From Gulosibacter molinativorax (GTDB lineage: Bacteria; Actinomycetota; Actinomycetes; Actinomycetales; Microbacteriaceae): DNA of 64,000 nt. How positions within the stretch are numbered: position 1 is the first letter of the stretch; each line of letters begins with the position of its first letter. Position numbers and translations under genes: made by a program. Shown in pieces: positions 1-8,171 of this stretch. The notes beneath the pieces are model-generated. The model worked only from the letters and a program-made list of their open reading frames with translations. It searched no databases and was not told where the DNA came from. Location of the stretch: contig NZ_CP028426.1 in assembly GCF_003010915.2 (NCBI RefSeq), forward strand, positions 2,542,001 through 2,606,000. The letters are read 5' to 3'.

Positions 1-259
1 AGAGCAGCTCGATGCCGTCCTTGGCCGCCGCTGCCTCTGCGCCCTTGCGGACGATGTCCCAGAAAGTATCGCCGGGGGTCGAGTGAGTGATCATCGCAAC
101 GGTCATCGTCTTCTCGACATTCGCGCCGGCGCCGGAACCGGCGGTCTCGCGGTTCTCACCCGTCACGCCCGCCGGGCCACCACATGCCGCCAACAGCAGC
201 GCCGCAGATGCCGCGATTGCGGCGAGGCCGAAACGCTTCAGGCCACGAAGACTCTTCAC
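1..259 (-). CDS. Sugar-type ABC transporter substrate-binding lipoprotein (N-terminal part only)
   Basis: Only about the first 86 codons are present; the gene runs off the left edge. The N-terminus is a lipoprotein signal peptide: basic residues (RGLKRFG), a hydrophobic Ala/Leu stretch and the lipobox LLAAC followed by GG. After a Gly/Ala linker comes TMTVAMITHSTPGDTFWD, the first beta strand of periplasmic-binding proteins of the ribose/galactose type, which bind a sugar outside the cell for an ABC importer. I chose the GTG at 259 because GGAG lies 11 bases before it. An in-frame ATG at 286 is possible but has no ribosome site. The sugar cannot be named from this fragment. Confidence 0.75.
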   Translation of the reverse strand, partial: MKSLRGLKRFGLAAIAASAALLLAACGGPAGVTGENRETAGSGAGANVEKTMTVAMITHSTPGDTFWDIVRKGAEAAAAKDGIELL

Positions 260-434
260 TATGTACTCAACTCCACTGTGCTTCATAGGCGTGCCGCCGA
301 GGCGCGGATCTACGGGCACGCCAAATGGGCCCACTCACGCTCGACGCAATTGACCGCCAGCGTAGTCCGAACCCGGGCCCCATATTTTGAACCGTTCCAA
401 ACGCGAGGGCAGGCCCGAAACCAGCAAACGCGGC

Positions 435-1658
435 CTACTTGGCGTCGAGCCGCACCACAAGCAGCCGGTCGTCTTCCGGCCCCGGACTCCCGCGCCCGTC
501 GGTGTTGTTGGTGAGGCTGACGAGGGTCCCGTCGGTGCCGATCGTCGCGTCTCGCATTCGCGCATCCACCCCGTCGGGCGCGAACGCGACCGGATCTCCC
601 ACGACCGCGCCACCGGAGGTGTCGACGAGCCAGAGCTGCTGCCCGCGCAGCGTGGCGAGGAACAGTGTGTCCCCCTTGGCCGCGAGGCCGCTCGGGCTCG
701 CCTCGGCCGGGGCCCACTGGATGCTCGGGTCGACGAAGCGGTCGTCCCCGGCGATGCCCTCTACCGTGGGCCACCCGTAGTTTCCGCCCGGCTCGATCCG
801 ATTAAGCTCATCCCACGTGTTCTGGCCGAACTCGCTGGCCCACATCACCCCGTCGGAGGTCCACGCGAAGCCCTGCACGTTGCGGTGGCCGAGGCTGTAG
901 ACCGCGTTGCCGAAGGGGTTGTCGGGCGCCGGGTTCCCCTCGGCGTCGACGCGCAGGATCTTGCCGCCGAGGCTCTCCGGGTTCTGCGGGTTATCGCGCT
1001 GCTGGGCATCGCCCGTCGAGATATACAGGTAGCCGTCAGGGCCGAAGTGGATGCGCCCGCCGTTGTGGGTGTCGGCGCGCGGGATGCCGGTGAGGATGGG
1101 CTCGGATGCGCCCAGCGCAAGGTCTTGTGGGCCGGTGCCGTCGAGCCGCATGCGCACGACCCGGTTGTCCTCGGATGCGCCGTGATACGCGTAGAGGTAG
1201 GTCGCGTCGCCTTCGTCGAGCAGCGCGAGGCCGTGCATCCCCGACTCCCCGCCCGATTCGACGCCCTCGACCTGCCCGATCGTGGTCTGCGTGCCGTCGG
1301 ACGCGACGTGGACGATCGCCCCGTCGTCCCGCTGCGAGACGAGGTAGCCGTCGTTGAAGGGGATGACCGACCAGGGCGCGTCGAGGCCGGTCGCGAGGGG
1401 GGATGCGGTGGGGTCGGCGGGCACCCAAAGGCCCGTCGCGCCCGACCCGTTGACGGACGCTCCGGGCGCCGTGGAATCTGGCGTGGCCGGCGTTGGGGTC
1501 GGCGTGGCTGTTGTCTCCGGCCGCGTGGCTGTCGAACCAGTCGTGTTCACTACGACGGAGTCTGAGCCGTCCCCGGAACCCTGCCCGGCGCATCCTGAGA
1601 CCGCGAGCGCGAGCGCACTCGCCACCGCCACCATCCGGACCGCTCGCCGCGCGCTCAT
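435..1658 (-). CDS. PQQ-dependent glucose/sorbosone-type dehydrogenase lipoprotein
   Basis: A 407-residue protein with a signal peptide and lipobox LAVSGC near residue 23, so it is probably a membrane-anchored extracellular lipoprotein. A Ser/Thr/Pro-rich linker (residues 30-75) precedes a beta-propeller of the glucose/sorbosone dehydrogenase family. Family-typical segments include GLDAPWSVIPF, GGRIHFGPDGYLYISTGDA, GGKILRVDAEGNPAPDNPF, YSLGHRNVQGFAW and EFGQNTWDELNRIEPGGNYG. These proteins use pyrroloquinoline quinone to oxidise sugars, but the substrate is unknown for most actinobacterial members. It lies 101 bases downstream of the RraA-like gene on the same strand. No PQQ synthesis genes are in the window. 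Confidence 0.85.
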   Translation of the reverse strand: MSARRAVRMVAVASALALAVSGCAGQGSGDGSDSVVVNTTGSTATRPETTATPTPTPATPDSTAPGASVNGSGATGLWVPADPTASPLATGLDAPWSVIPFNDGYLVSQRDDGAIVHVASDGTQTTIGQVEGVESGGESGMHGLALLDEGDATYLYAYHGASEDNRVVRMRLDGTGPQDLALGASEPILTGIPRADTHNGGRIHFGPDGYLYISTGDAQQRDNPQNPESLGGKILRVDAEGNPAPDNPFGNAVYSLGHRNVQGFAWTSDGVMWASEFGQNTWDELNRIEPGGNYGWPTVEGIAGDDRFVDPSIQWAPAEASPSGLAAKGDTLFLATLRGQQLWLVDTSGGAVVGDPVAFAPDGVDARMRDATIGTDGTLVSLTNNTDGRGSPGPEDDRLLVVRLDAK

Positions 1659-1759
1659 GCCTCAAGGATGCGCGAGACACCTCCGGATTCCCGCAACCGA
1701 GGTGTGGTGGGTACCACGACACAGCAACGAACCACGTGACACGCACCCGGCAGGCGCGA

Positions 1760-2464
1760 CTACTCCTCGATCTCGCCGCCAATCGAGCGCAGGTGCTGGC
1801 GGAAGGTCAAGCCGTCCCGATGTCGCGACTCGAGAAAATCGGTGAAGCGAAGCTGTTGGCGCAGGCTCTTGCCAACGCGCATTTGTGCTGCCTGACGGCG
1901 CTCCGTCTCCCGGATGCCCTCGGCGACATCGGCAATCTCGATCGCGCGGTCGAGAGGAAGAAATAATGCGCCATCATCGTCGGCGAGGACAAAGTCCGCG
2001 CGCGTGACCCGGTTCGCGCCAACCTGGGCGACATCGATCGCATCCTCACGCGGCGGATCGAGCCGCTGTGGCCCCGTCGGCAACGACCCCTGGCTGAACA
2101 CGGGCAGACCGATCGTCCGCAGCTCGCGGGTGTCACGGTGCAGGCCCCAAATGATCACACCGGCAAGCTGCGCCTGCGCCGCCTCGAGGGTCACGAGGTC
2201 GCCCACACATGCCTCGTCGTCGCGTCCGCCATTGTCGACGACCAGCACGTCACCGGGCTGCGAGGTCTCGATCGCTTCGAGAAACACATCCACGCTACCC
2301 GCGTGCTGGGCCGGAAGCACTCGGCCCACGATGTGGCCGTCAGGCCACAACGGTGTGACGCTTGCCGGGGCCTGCCGCACCGGGATGCCGAGTCGCATCA
2401 CGGCGTCGGCGACATGCGGGGTCGTGAGGTCGAGGTAGCGGCGCTGTAGTTCGTGGGATTTCAC
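1760..2464 (-). CDS. RraA-family protein (possible HMG/CHA aldolase or oxaloacetate decarboxylase)
   Basis: A 234-residue protein matching the RraA fold. It has the PHVADAVMRLGI start, the VVDNGGRDDEACVGDLVTL strand, and the signature GVIIWGLHRDTREL, whose Arg and Asp normally bind substrate and divalent metal. Family members are class II pyruvate aldolases, oxaloacetate decarboxylases or, in enterobacteria, RNase E inhibitors. The last role is unlikely here because it is lineage-specific. Start GTG at 2464 has AGGAG ten bases upstream. It lies 55 bases after the LysE-type exporter gene on the same strand and may be co-transcribed with it. Confidence 0.8.
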   Translation of the reverse strand: MKSHELQRRYLDLTTPHVADAVMRLGIPVRQAPASVTPLWPDGHIVGRVLPAQHAGSVDVFLEAIETSQPGDVLVVDNGGRDDEACVGDLVTLEAAQAQLAGVIIWGLHRDTRELRTIGLPVFSQGSLPTGPQRLDPPREDAIDVAQVGANRVTRADFVLADDDGALFLPLDRAIEIADVAEGIRETERRQAAQMRVGKSLRQQLRFTDFLESRHRDGLTFRQHLRSIGGEIEE

Positions 2465-2519
2465 GCGTGAGATTCTCCTGATTCTTTGGACGAGAGAGGG
2501 ATAACGAGACGACGTTGCA

Positions 2520-3266
2520 TTACTGCAGCAGGTTCTCGATCACGAGCACCAGCGCAATCACAATCATGATGGCGCCCGAAACCCGTGTGATGACACGCGC
2601 CGCCGCGGGTCGTGCCGCAAGCACCCGACGGGCACCGTAACCCACCACGAGGTAGACGATCGCGCAGCTCGCGACGTGCACGAGCCCGAGTATCGCCATC
2701 TGCACCCCCACCGGCAAACTGCCGCTGACGTCCGTGAACTGCGGCAGCAGCGCCAATAGGAGGAGGTACACCTTCGGGTTGAGCAGGCTCACGCCGGCGC
2801 CCTTCAGGAACTGTGTCCGGATCGGCGTCGTCACGCGCGCCTCGAGTACTACCCGAGTCGCGGTACTCCGCCGTGCATCCTGGCCGACGTGAGCATCCTG
2901 GCCGACGTCAGCCTGGCCTGACTGTCCCCTTGAGACGGGCACCGTGGCCGACCCTTCCGCCGAGCCCGGCTCCCGCACCGGCACTTCCCCCGGCGCGCGC
3001 AACAGCCCGATGCCCATCCACACGAGATACAGCGCACCCGCAAGAGTCAGGATGCTCAAGAGCGCCGGCAGCTTCGCAACGAGCACGCCCACACCTGCTG
3101 CAACCACGAGCGTCGCGACCAGGTGGCCCGAGAGCATCCCGAGAATACCCGGCAGCGGCGAACGGTTTCGCAGCGCGGACGCGATCGCGTAGGCCCAGTC
3201 CGCACCGGGCGTGATGATGAAGAGAATCGCAACGAACCAAAACTGCAGAATCAGCGAAGCATCCAT
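2520..3266 (-). CDS. LysE/RhtB-family amino-acid exporter
   Basis: A 248-residue integral membrane protein with six predicted membrane segments and the LysE-family N-terminus (FIITPGADWAYAIASALR) and GAGVSLLNPKVYLLLLALLPQF. Members export basic or neutral amino acids or their analogues by proton exchange. The cytoplasmic loop after the third helix (about residues 95-145) is longer than usual and low in complexity. Part of it comes from a perfect-register 18-base duplication at 2875-2910. It faces an Lrp/AsnC regulator across 130 bases, the classic arrangement in which the Lrp protein senses the amino acid and switches on the exporter. Confidence 0.88.
   Translation of the reverse strand: MDASLILQFWFVAILFIITPGADWAYAIASALRNRSPLPGILGMLSGHLVATLVVAAGVGVLVAKLPALLSILTLAGALYLVWMGIGLLRAPGEVPVREPGSAEGSATVPVSRGQSGQADVGQDAHVGQDARRSTATRVVLEARVTTPIRTQFLKGAGVSLLNPKVYLLLLALLPQFTDVSGSLPVGVQMAILGLVHVASCAIVYLVVGYGARRVLAARPAAARVITRVSGAIMIVIALVLVIENLLQ
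2875..2910. repeat. 18-base tandem duplication inside the LysE-type gene
   Basis: Two adjacent 18-base units (2875-2892 and 2893-2910) differ at one base and add six residues (ADVGQD/AHVGQD) to a cytoplasmic loop. The length keeps the reading frame. Confidence 0.8.
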
Positions 3267-3331
3267 CGGTCCTCCCCCACGCCTAAACCCGACTGCCGCG
3301 CCGAGTTACCTGATGCCGAAGATGCTACGGA

Positions 3332-3361
3332 GAAATTCGCGAAAGGTGTTTCGATAATTTC
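3332..3361. promoter_or_regulatory. Inverted repeat in the LysE/Lrp divergent promoter region (probable Lrp operator)
   Basis: Nested palindrome: outer arms GAAATT (3332-3337) and AATTTC (3356-3361), inner arms CGAAA (3340-3344) and TTTCG (3349-3353). The 15-base half-sites match at 11 positions. Position, A/T-rich core and size fit an Lrp-type site. The -10-like AATAAT/TAATTA at 3384-3391 sits six bases before the Lrp start codon. Confidence 0.5.
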
Positions 3362-3396
3362 GCCAGAACCGCGCTCCAGCTGGAATAATTAAGCCC

Positions 3397-3849
3397 ATGG
3401 ATGCGATCGATCGGAAGATTCTTGCGTTGCTTCAGGAGGACGGCCGGAAAAGCGTCACGGACCTCGCGACCGAGGTCGGCCTGAGCCTTTCCGCTTGTCA
3501 CCGCAGGGTGCGCGAGCTCGAGCAGTCGGGCGCGATCGAACGCTACCGCGCGGTGATCTCACCGGATGCGGTGGGCCTGCATTTCGAGGCCATCGTCTTC
3601 GTGACGATGGAACGCAGCGACCAGAACTCCGTCGCCGCGTTTGAGGATGCGGTGAGTGACCTCCCCAACGTCGTTGAGGCTGAGCGGCTCTTCGGCGATC
3701 CCGACTTCATGCTGCGCATCCTCACCACTGGCCTCAAGGCCTATCAGGAGTTCTACGACAACGAGCTCGGCGGCCTCCCAGGCGTGCAGAAGCTCACGTC
3801 AACGCTCGTCATGAAGCGAGTCGGCCGCGACCGGACGGTCCCGGTGTAG
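3397..3849 (+). CDS. Lrp/AsnC-family transcriptional regulator
   Basis: A 150-residue single-module Lrp protein. It has an N-terminal helix-turn-helix (MDAIDRKILALLQEDGRKS, then a recognition helix around SLSACHRRVRELE) and a C-terminal RAM/ligand-binding domain (residues 65-145) with FGDPDFMLRILT. It probably controls the divergent LysE-type exporter in response to an amino acid. There is no clear Shine-Dalgarno site and an A/T-rich -10-like box lies just upstream, so the mRNA may be leaderless. Its last 51 bases overlap the convergent alkyltransferase gene. Confidence 0.9.
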   Translation: MDAIDRKILALLQEDGRKSVTDLATEVGLSLSACHRRVRELEQSGAIERYRAVISPDAVGLHFEAIVFVTMERSDQNSVAAFEDAVSDLPNVVEAERLFGDPDFMLRILTTGLKAYQEFYDNELGGLPGVQKLTSTLVMKRVGRDRTVPV

Positions 3850-4383
3850 GGAACTGTCTCGAGCCGTGCGTTCACGGTCGAGCAGTGACTGCTTGACATC
3901 GGTGCCCCACGCGAATCCCCCGAGCGACCCGTCCGAGCGCAGCACTCGGTGGCACGGCACAAACAGTGCAGGGGAGTTTTTTGCGCAGACCGAGGCCGCG
4001 GCACGCACCGCGTTCGGACTACCAAGTCGCCGCGCAAACTCGGTGTAGTTCAGCGGCTCGCCGGGCGGAATTCGCCGCAGTTCGCGCCACCCGCGCTGCT
4101 GCAGCGCTGTGCCGTGTTGGCGCACGGGAACCTCCATCGCCGGCTGCATGTCGCCCGCGTAGTACCCGACGACGGCCTTCGCGGCCTGCGTCTCCCCCTC
4201 GACGAGCTCGAATGGCCGAAGCGTGCGGTGGATGCGCTCCAAGACTTCAAGCGCATCCCCGGTCCAGCCGGATGCGAGGACGCGACCCTGCGCATCCTCG
4301 ATCAGCGTAAACGGGCCGTCCGGGGTGTCGATCGTCTCGACCGTCGCCGACTCCTGCTCAGTTTCCTGTCGTCGCTGAAACAT
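3799..4383 (-). CDS. ogt: Methylated-DNA--protein-cysteine S-methyltransferase
   Basis: A 194-residue suicide repair protein that moves the alkyl group from O6-alkylguanine to its own cysteine. The active site is present as FVPCHRVL with Cys144, preceded by [10 protein letters not shown] (the Arg finger and Asn-hinge region) and followed by GGFAWG. The start overlaps the end of the ada-alkA fusion by 26 bases, so the two repair genes are translationally coupled. The 3' end overlaps the convergent Lrp gene by 51 bases. Confidence 0.92.
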   Translation of the reverse strand: MFQRRQETEQESATVETIDTPDGPFTLIEDAQGRVLASGWTGDALEVLERIHRTLRPFELVEGETQAAKAVVGYYAGDMQPAMEVPVRQHGTALQQRGWRELRRIPPGEPLNYTEFARRLGSPNAVRAAASVCAKNSPALFVPCHRVLRSDGSLGGFAWGTDVKQSLLDRERTARDSSLHRDRPVAADSLHDER

Positions 4384-5956
4384 GTGCGTCCTCCTTCAGA
4401 GATGCGTGGACCCGCCACAGGTGGGCCATGAGATAACTGCGCCAGGGCGCGAATCGGGCCGCCCACTCGATGAGGCCCTTCGCGTCGCTCGGCACGCCCG
4501 CGCGTTGTGCGCCCGCCCGGAGTGCGCTGTCGCCGGGCAAGAGCACGTCCGGATCACCGACCACGCGCATCCTCACATAATCCGCCGTCCAGGGACCGAT
4601 GCCCGGCCTCGCAAGCAGCGCCGCGCGCTGTTCGTCCCCGTCATCGGCGACGGTCAGCGTGAGCGAGCCATCCGCGAGCGCCCCGGCCGTCTCGGTGATC
4701 GCCCGGATGCGCGCCCCGGGTCCCCGGAGCACCTCGTGCCCGCGCGCCGCGATCGTCGCCATCGTCGGAAACAGTCGATCCGTCGCATCCTCCGACCCGC
4801 CCGCCGACTCGCGCTGTGGTGACTCGCGCTCTGGCGACTCAATCCGTTCGCCGAGTGCATCCACGAGCCGGGTCAACGCCGTCCGCGCCGAAGCGACCGA
4901 CACCTGCTGCCCGATCATCGCCCGAATCAGCATCTCGTGCGGGTCTGCCGCACCCGGGACCCGGATGCCCGGCGTACCGGCAACCAGCGGCGCGATTTCG
5001 GGATGCTGCGCAAGCGCCGCGTCGATCGCGAGCGGATCGGCATCGAGGTCGAAGAGACGCCGGATGCGCGCCACCAGCATCCCGAGATCCGCCAGTTCGG
5101 TGACCCGTGCCCGCAGGCGCACCCGGCCGGGCGAGGCCGCATCCTCGCGCACCTCAAAGGATGCTGGGCCGGAGGGCAGCGCGAGGGTTCGCGCGAAGCT
5201 CGCCTCGGTCGCGCGTTCCATGCCCGCGACGGCACGTTCGGCCATCCAGCGGAAGACGCCGCGGATATCCAACGGCGCGCGGGCAGGGAGCACGAGGTCG
5301 ATCACGGTCGGTGTTGGAGACAGTGCCGCGGCGGGAGAGTGTGCGGCTGCCTGTGCTGGACCCGAAGCCGGGGTCGAGCCCACGCCGCGGCTGCGCGAAC
5401 GCAGTTCGGACGGCGTCATGCCAAACACCTCACGGATAGTGTCGTTGCACTGCCGGATGCTGCCGAAGCCGGCGGAGAACGCAACCTCGGAAACGCCGAG
5501 GCTCGTGCCGGTCAACAGCATCCTGGCGGTCTGGGCACGCTGCGACCGGGCAAGCGCGAGCGGGCCCGCCCCGAGTTCCGCCGAGAGCACCCGGGTGAGG
5601 TGCCGCGAAGAGTAGCCTAGGCGACCGGCGAGCGCGTCCACGCCCTCGCGCTCGACGATGCCATCGGCGATAAGCCGCATGGCACGGCCAACGACATCGC
5701 GGCGGGTATCCCACTCGGGAGAACCGGGCGCGGCCTCAGGCAAGCAGCGCTTGCAGGCACGGAATCCGGCTTCGTGGGCCGCCGCGCTCGTCGGATAGAA
5801 GGTGACGTTCGCCCGCTTCGGCGTGCGTGCTGGGCACGATGGTCGACAGTAAATTCCGGTGGAGCGCACCGCCATGATGAACTGCCCGTCGAAGCGCCGG
5901 TCGCGCGCTTCAACGGCGCGATAACGCTCATCGAAGGATGCCGGTGCCGTTGTCAT
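4358..5956 (-). CDS. Ada-AraC-AlkA fusion: alkylation sensor plus 3-methyladenine DNA glycosylase
   Basis: A 532-residue three-part protein. Residues 10-75 are an Ada zinc domain with Cys37, Cys41, Cys68 and Cys71; in Ada, the first of these accepts a methyl group from DNA phosphotriesters and activates transcription. Residues 85-190 are an AraC helix-turn-helix ([20 protein letters not shown]). Residues about 215-530 are an AlkA glycosylase with the HhH-GPD segment [15 protein letters not shown] and the following GDSAL carrying the catalytic Asp. The frame stays open 372 bases further upstream, but I start at ATG 5956, which opens the Ada domain. A 15-base duplication (4806-4840) lengthens the linker before the HhH part. 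Confidence 0.9.
   Translation of the reverse strand: MTTAPASFDERYRAVEARDRRFDGQFIMAVRSTGIYCRPSCPARTPKRANVTFYPTSAAAHEAGFRACKRCLPEAAPGSPEWDTRRDVVGRAMRLIADGIVEREGVDALAGRLGYSSRHLTRVLSAELGAGPLALARSQRAQTARMLLTGTSLGVSEVAFSAGFGSIRQCNDTIREVFGMTPSELRSRSRGVGSTPASGPAQAAAHSPAAALSPTPTVIDLVLPARAPLDIRGVFRWMAERAVAGMERATEASFARTLALPSGPASFEVREDAASPGRVRLRARVTELADLGMLVARIRRLFDLDADPLAIDAALAQHPEIAPLVAGTPGIRVPGAADPHEMLIRAMIGQQVSVASARTALTRLVDALGERIESPERESPQRESAGGSEDATDRLFPTMATIAARGHEVLRGPGARIRAITETAGALADGSLTLTVADDGDEQRAALLARPGIGPWTADYVRMRVVGDPDVLLPGDSALRAGAQRAGVPSDAKGLIEWAARFAPWRSYLMAHLWRVHASLKEDAHVSATTGN
4806..4840. repeat. 15-base tandem duplication inside the ada-alkA fusion gene
   Basis: Units 4806-4820 and 4821-4835, then the first five bases of a third. 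It encodes a repeated [10 protein letters not shown] segment in a linker and keeps the frame. Confidence 0.75.
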
Positions 5957-5964
5957 GTCACCAG

Positions 5965-6012
5965 CCTGACACGAAGTGCGGCCCGAAACTAGCGGAAATC
6001 GGACACGGCGCT
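5965..6012. repeat. 48-base dispersed repeat, copy A
   Basis: About 83% identical, without gaps, to 7037-7084 in the same orientation; both copies share the core GCGGAAATCGGA. Copy A lies directly upstream of the ada-alkA start, so it may carry promoter or operator sequence. Confidence 0.6.
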
Positions 6013-6132
6013 CGACTGCGCAACAGCTCCGGCGAAACCGCTTCGCACTGCTCTCGTTGCCCACGCCGCCAGCCCTGCTGCGTTCGGAATTGCCGACGCG
6101 AAGCGTCAAGCTGAAGCCACGAGGTTCTGGGA

Positions 6133-6498
6133 TTACTTGGCGCGAATCTGCGGCAGTTCGATGAGATTCGCGTCGATACCTGCGAGGTACTGAGCACCCT
6201 CTGGTGAAAGCGCGAGTTCTTTTCGCTTGGCCCCGGTTCGAGGCGCGTCCCGCTCTTCGCTCAACAGAAACCCTGTGTCTTGAAGGCGCTTCACGGTGCG
6301 GTAGAGGCCTCGCTCCGTGATCTGCCATCCGGTGGTGATGGTCAGATGGTTGAGGAGTTCCGCGATGGTCACGGGTTGATGAATCTCGACAAGACGAAGG
6401 ATGACCGGCGACAGCATGGCCTTCTTATATGTCTCAACCCAGGACTCGACCCGACCGGACAGCCACTCTTCGCTCTCCTCTGCGTGCATCGGGGTCAT
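6133..6498 (-). CDS. PadR-like winged-helix regulator
   Basis: A 121-residue protein with a PadR/MarR-like winged helix. It has [19 protein letters not shown], then [19 protein letters not shown] as recognition helix and start of wing, and then [15 protein letters not shown]. PadR proteins repress membrane or detoxification genes and bind short palindromes. It starts three bases after the membrane-protein gene (6502-6954), so both are on one transcript. The perfect palindrome before that gene (6956-6984) is its likely operator. Confidence 0.75.
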   Translation of the reverse strand: MTPMHAEESEEWLSGRVESWVETYKKAMLSPVILRLVEIHQPVTIAELLNHLTITTGWQITERGLYRTVKRLQDTGFLLSEERDAPRTGAKRKELALSPEGAQYLAGIDANLIELPQIRAK

Positions 6499-6501
6499 GC
6501 T

Positions 6502-6954
6502 TTAGTCCTCCCAGCCCCGACCGAGGACGGTGCCGAGCAAGTGGATGAGGAGCCCGAGACCCCACGCAGCGGTCATGATGAGTGTCGCACCGAACCACGG
6601 GGTCGTCAGCAGATCACGAGACACAGTTTCGAAGCCCTCGGGCCCGGAACCCAGAATCAATGTGCGCAGGACGGCATGCGCGTTGAACGATGTCGTCACT
6701 GTGACGAACGCGATGGCATGAGCAACCGCCACTCCGTACCGCACTTGGGTAAGGCGACGGTAGTTGCGCCACAACCAGACAACGATTCCGAGCGCGACAG
6801 CAGCGGTCAACAGCCCCACGAACGGGGTGATCTCGCCGCCAGCGAGCGCGATCGTCGCTTGTGTTACCCCCATCGCGACTATTAGCGCGAGGGCGTAGGG
6901 CAGGAGGATGGCTCGTGAATTTACGGTTCTCGGAGATGTAATTGTCGTATCCAT
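6502..6954 (-). CDS. Four-helix membrane protein of unknown function, PadR-linked
   Basis: A 150-residue protein with four hydrophobic segments at about residues 17-40, 44-62, 75-95 and 118-145, short loops and no recognised motif. It is first in a two-gene operon with a PadR-like repressor. Such pairs often encode small transporters or stress membrane proteins, but I cannot assign a function. The start ATG 6954 follows the TACAGT -10-like box (6961-6966) by six bases, so the mRNA is probably leaderless. Confidence 0.75.
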   Translation of the reverse strand: MDTTITSPRTVNSRAILLPYALALIVAMGVTQATIALAGGEITPFVGLLTAAVALGIVVWLWRNYRRLTQVRYGVAVAHAIAFVTVTTSFNAHAVLRTLILGSGPEGFETVSRDLLTTPWFGATLIMTAAWGLGLLIHLLGTVLGRGWED

Positions 6955-6955
6955 G

Positions 6956-6984
6956 TAGGTACTGTACCACTGGCATAGTACCTA
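6956..6984 (-). promoter_or_regulatory. Palindromic operator over the -10 box of the PadR-linked operon
   Basis: Perfect 8-base arms TAGGTACT (6956-6963) and AGTACCTA (6977-6984) flank a 13-base spacer. The minus-strand -10-like box TACAGT (6961-6966) lies inside the palindrome, six bases before the ATG. A repressor bound here would block RNA polymerase directly; PadR autoregulation is the natural reading. Confidence 0.65.
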
Positions 6985-7036
6985 TGGAAGTCAGCGATTC
7001 TTCCGTGGCAACGACCTGCCGACGTCGTGCCAACAG

Positions 7037-7084
7037 ACTGACAAGAAGTGCGGCTCGAAATGAGCGGAAATCGGATACGGCACT
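7037..7084. repeat. 48-base dispersed repeat, copy B
   Basis: Second copy of the element at 5965-6012, same orientation. It lies between the RibD-like gene and the PadR-linked operon, just before a 15-base tandem repeat array. Confidence 0.6.
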
Positions 7085-7094
7085 AGGGGTTGGC

Positions 7095-7154
7095 ACGCTC
7101 GCTCAGTGCACGCTCGCTCAGTGCAGCCTCGCTCAGTGCAAACTCGCTCAGTGC
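7095..7154. repeat. Four tandem 15-base units at the 3' end of the RibD-like gene
   Basis: Units at 7095-7109, 7110-7124, 7125-7139 and 7140-7154 share CTCGCTCAGTGC. The gene's stop codon at 7148 lies in the last unit, so most of the array is untranslated. There are no spacers, so it is not CRISPR. Confidence 0.85.
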
Positions 7155-7729
7155 AAACTCGGGCGATAGACGAGTTCCTGGATGCGGCCATCGAACGTGC
7201 GACTCGACACCATGTCGAGGTCAAAGTCGGCCGCGCCCGCAAAGATCGGCGCGGTTCCAGTGACGCCGGTGATGACGGGGAAGATCGTCACCTGCACGAA
7301 GTCGACAAGCCCCGCGGCCATCGCGGCACGGTTCAACGCGAGACTCCCGTGCGACCGAAGCGGTACTGGCGACTCCGCCTTCAACCGAGCGATGATCTCG
7401 GCCCCGTCACCCCGCTCGAGCGTCGCGTCCGGCCAATCGAGAGGTGCCTCGTGCGAGCTTGAAATGACGGTCGTCGGCGCGAACTTCATCCGCGTATTGA
7501 CGGGATCTTCGGCCTCGCGTTCGCGCGTCATCGATCCGAGGAAGCGCTGAAACATCCGGAACGTATTCGCGCCGAGCACTAGCCGGAAGCCCTGCCCGTA
7601 CTGCTCGGCGCGGTGCGCGATAAATTCTGGCCCCTGCTTGCCCCAGTAGCCGCCCCAGTCACCATCGGCGTTGAACGAGCCGTAGCCGTCGAGACTGCAG
7701 AACACGTCGAATGTATAGGGTGCCGTCAT
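7148..7729 (-). CDS. RibD C-terminal/dihydrofolate-reductase-like protein
   Basis: A 193-residue protein with the DHFR/RibD reductase fold: TFDVFCSLDGYGS at the start, LVLGANTFRMFQRF, an 'HGSLALNRA' strand and LVDFVQVTIFPVITG...GTAPIF near the end. Such standalone domains are NADPH-dependent reductases whose substrate is usually unknown. Riboflavin synthesis cannot be inferred, since no other rib gene is near. Start ATG 7729 has GAGG a few bases upstream. The frame continues upstream through the tRNA gene, which is not credible as coding sequence. The 3' end carries a 15-base tandem array. Confidence 0.82.
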   Translation of the reverse strand: MTAPYTFDVFCSLDGYGSFNADGDWGGYWGKQGPEFIAHRAEQYGQGFRLVLGANTFRMFQRFLGSMTREREAEDPVNTRMKFAPTTVISSSHEAPLDWPDATLERGDGAEIIARLKAESPVPLRSHGSLALNRAAMAAGLVDFVQVTIFPVITGVTGTAPIFAGAADFDLDMVSSRTFDGRIQELVYRPSLH

Positions 7730-7883
7730 GATGGCCTCGATCCGCTGTCGCAGCGCTGTCCTGGCGCTGTTTCGACACCAGGCTAGAGCCGCGTGCTTCG
7801 GGTTGGCCGGATGCGCGTCAATGCCACGAGCCGGCGCACGCGCGCAACCTCGCGGCACATCAACCGGCACATCAGACGCAAAG

Positions 7884-7922
7884 AACCCCCGACCTCGGGA
7901 ACTAAATCCCAGGTCGGGGGTT
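7884..7922. terminator. Hairpin downstream of tRNA-Leu
   Basis: Arms 7884-7899 and 7907-7922 pair over 16 bases with one mismatch, around a seven-base loop. A T-run follows on the plus strand and a weaker one on the minus strand. It most likely ends the minus-strand tRNA transcript and shields the RibD-like gene. Confidence 0.75.
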
Positions 7923-7934
7923 GTTTTTTCTCTG

Positions 7935-8016
7935 TGCGCGTGGGGGACTTGAACCCCCACGCCCTTGCGGGCACTGGCACCTGAAGCCAGCGCGTCTACC
8001 ATTCCGCCACACGCGC
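7935..8016 (-). tRNA. tRNA-Leu (anticodon CAG)
   Basis: 82 nucleotides. The acceptor stem GCGCGTG pairs with CACGCGC plus discriminator A. The anticodon stem CTGGC/GCCAG encloses loop TTCAGGT with anticodon CAG. A variable arm (TGCCCGCAAGGGCG) marks it as class II, and the T-arm contains GGTTCAAGTCC. The CCA end is not encoded. It lies divergent to fhaA, as in many actinobacteria. Confidence 0.95.
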
Positions 8017-8171
8017 GCAAGGGAATACGCTAGCACAGTGAGCGCGCACCACGCTAATCAGGCCCGGTATTCTGTCGTTCTCACCGCGGATAGCCCGGCA
8101 CTCATCCGCGCCTATTACTATGCACAACGACCGGCGCAGCATATAGCGTGCGCAGACAACCAAGGAGACAC

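Noticed and set aside
5957..6328. N-terminal extension of the ada-alkA gene to 6328
   Set aside because: The added residues are Arg/Ser-rich with no domain, and they overlap the PadR-like gene; the Ada domain begins at 5956.
7095..7154. CRISPR array
   Set aside because: Units are contiguous and 15 bases long, without spacers or cas genes.
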